From: Ridgeia piscesae
Taxonomy: Eukaryota; Annelida; Polychaeta; Sabellida; Siboglinidae
Direction of reading: 5' to 3'
Length of the DNA: 64,000 nucleotides
NCBI GenBank assembly: GCA_025642075.2
Contig: JAODUO010000651.1
Coordinates: forward strand, 357,501-421,500
In this document: positions 63,045 through 64,000 of the stretch, one piece after another
Numbering within the stretch: position 1 is the stretch's first letter
Layout of the letters: the number at the start of each line of letters is the position of its first letter
Translations under genes and position numbers: made by a program
The notes under the pieces: generated by a model
The model's database searches: none
The model's input: the letters and a program-made list of their open reading frames with translations, nothing else
Told to the model about the DNA's origin: nothing

Positions 63045-64000
63045 TCTCTTGTCTTTTTCTATGAGAACGCATTTGCTTAAACAGTTTGTCATGTAAATGT
63101 TTGTAAGAACTTTATCCAACCATATCTCTAGTTCAGATATACTAGGTGTTTGCTGTGTCTTGTATTGCAGAATCTGCTTACAAAGTTTTTTAATGTGGTA
63201 CATGGTGTACATACTTGTAGTTTCAATTTAACAGTTTCAGGGCAAAATGCGATCTATCTATTTGATTGGGTTTGAGACAAACTCTTTTCAACCAGTGCAG
63301 ATTTTTAATGGAAACGTGTAACAGATATTGGATTATACTAAGGATCGATAAGCGAACAGAATGATAGCAAAATCTAATTAAGATTTGCCAATGTTTTGGG
63401 TAGAAATGTAAACTGAAATTTTATCTGAATGAAATGTATTCAAATCTTTTTTTGCTAAAATGTGATAATTGTAATCTATACACTGTGATCCACTATCTTG
63501 CAAATGACATTTGCAATTTTTTTTTGGAACTGTAGATAATGTGTGTAGCAGTTCGTTTTTACTCATAGATGAGTTGCACTCCTTGCTTGACAGTGTATGT
63601 ACTAAGGAGTGTATAAAGCATAATTGTAATCACATTTTTGTAAACTTTTTATATTTATGTAATGTTATTAGTGTCATGGGGAGCAAGGAAGTACCAATTC
63701 TCCAAAATGGAAGAAAGGTAGAAAGACCTATTAAGTGTTGTTTTGTGCATGTCGTTTAACATGTATATACCCCTAGTAATTTGTTTAATATTTGTAGTAA
63801 TGGCATTTGTTGAGTTTTGCCTCGAAACTCAAACTCATTATTTGCAATTTGAGGCTTAAACATGAGCTTAGTTTGTATGAAATAACGTTTTCTTTCATCA
63901 TATGTATCGTTTACCACAAAATAAACATTGTGTGAAACCTCCACACAACAGACTCTCCAGTAAAACAAACATGCTACTTTATGGTGTGTGTTATCTTTGT
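63045..64000. other. Non-coding, no recognised gene
   Basis: A/T-rich. Short frames (63511-63759, 63756-63968) have no known motif. Confidence 0.4.

Overview
The window is nuclear DNA of an animal. Its genes are split into short exons with consensus splice sites, the background is A/T-rich, and microsatellites, minisatellites, tRNA-derived SINEs and decayed non-LTR retrotransposons are abundant. The one gene I identify firmly is CLPB, a mitochondrial ankyrin-AAA+ disaggregase that is widespread in animals but absent from flies and nematodes. With the repeat content this suggests a marine invertebrate such as a mollusc or an invertebrate deuterostome. The exact lineage cannot be read from the sequence, and I see no prokaryotic-type system.

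Region 1-3.6 kb holds decayed CR1-like LINE copies on the minus strand, a (GTTA/GTTG)n tract and the upstream flank of CLPB. Region 3.65-17.66 kb is CLPB on the + strand. I assembled 16 coding exons whose intron phases all join in frame, giving about 630 aa. The order is a basic mitochondrial presequence with a hydrophobic segment, an ankyrin region, one AAA+ ATPase domain (Walker A, pore loop, Walker B, sensor 1, sensor 2) and a C-terminal D2-small domain. Its introns carry a LINE directly after the exon 3 donor, a 30-bp minisatellite, a 39-bp minisatellite in two blocks, a SINE and another LINE tail.

The most unusual structure lies inside CLPB. Three exon boundaries (acceptors of exons 8 and 10, donor of exon 11) have extra, decayed copies in the adjoining intron. 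These copies carry the splice site plus the adjacent exon bases and sit in tandem-repeat or duplication units, so they are natural decoy splice sites.

Region 17.7-33.5 kb is intergenic-looking, relatively CpG-retaining, and holds SINEs, LINE pieces, long microsatellites and a few exon-like open segments. From about 33.7 kb on, the sequence looks CpG-poor. A possible first coding exon at 33.67-33.82 kb lies below a CpG-richer stretch and could start a second + strand gene with very long introns; this is speculative. Region 34-52 kb is repeat-rich with no recognisable gene. Region 52.8-56.2 kb is a 3.4-kb array of a 25-bp unit with visible higher-order periods of 300 and 1100 bp. Region 56.5-58.9 kb is a cluster of (CA), (ACTCAC) and (ACGC) repeats. 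Region 59-64 kb is quiet, with one LINE 3' end, a (TGA)n tract and an 18-bp triplicate.

Many long open frames here (in (CA)n, (CT)n, (GAC)n-type and minisatellite DNA) are open only because the repeat lacks stops, and they are not annotated as genes.
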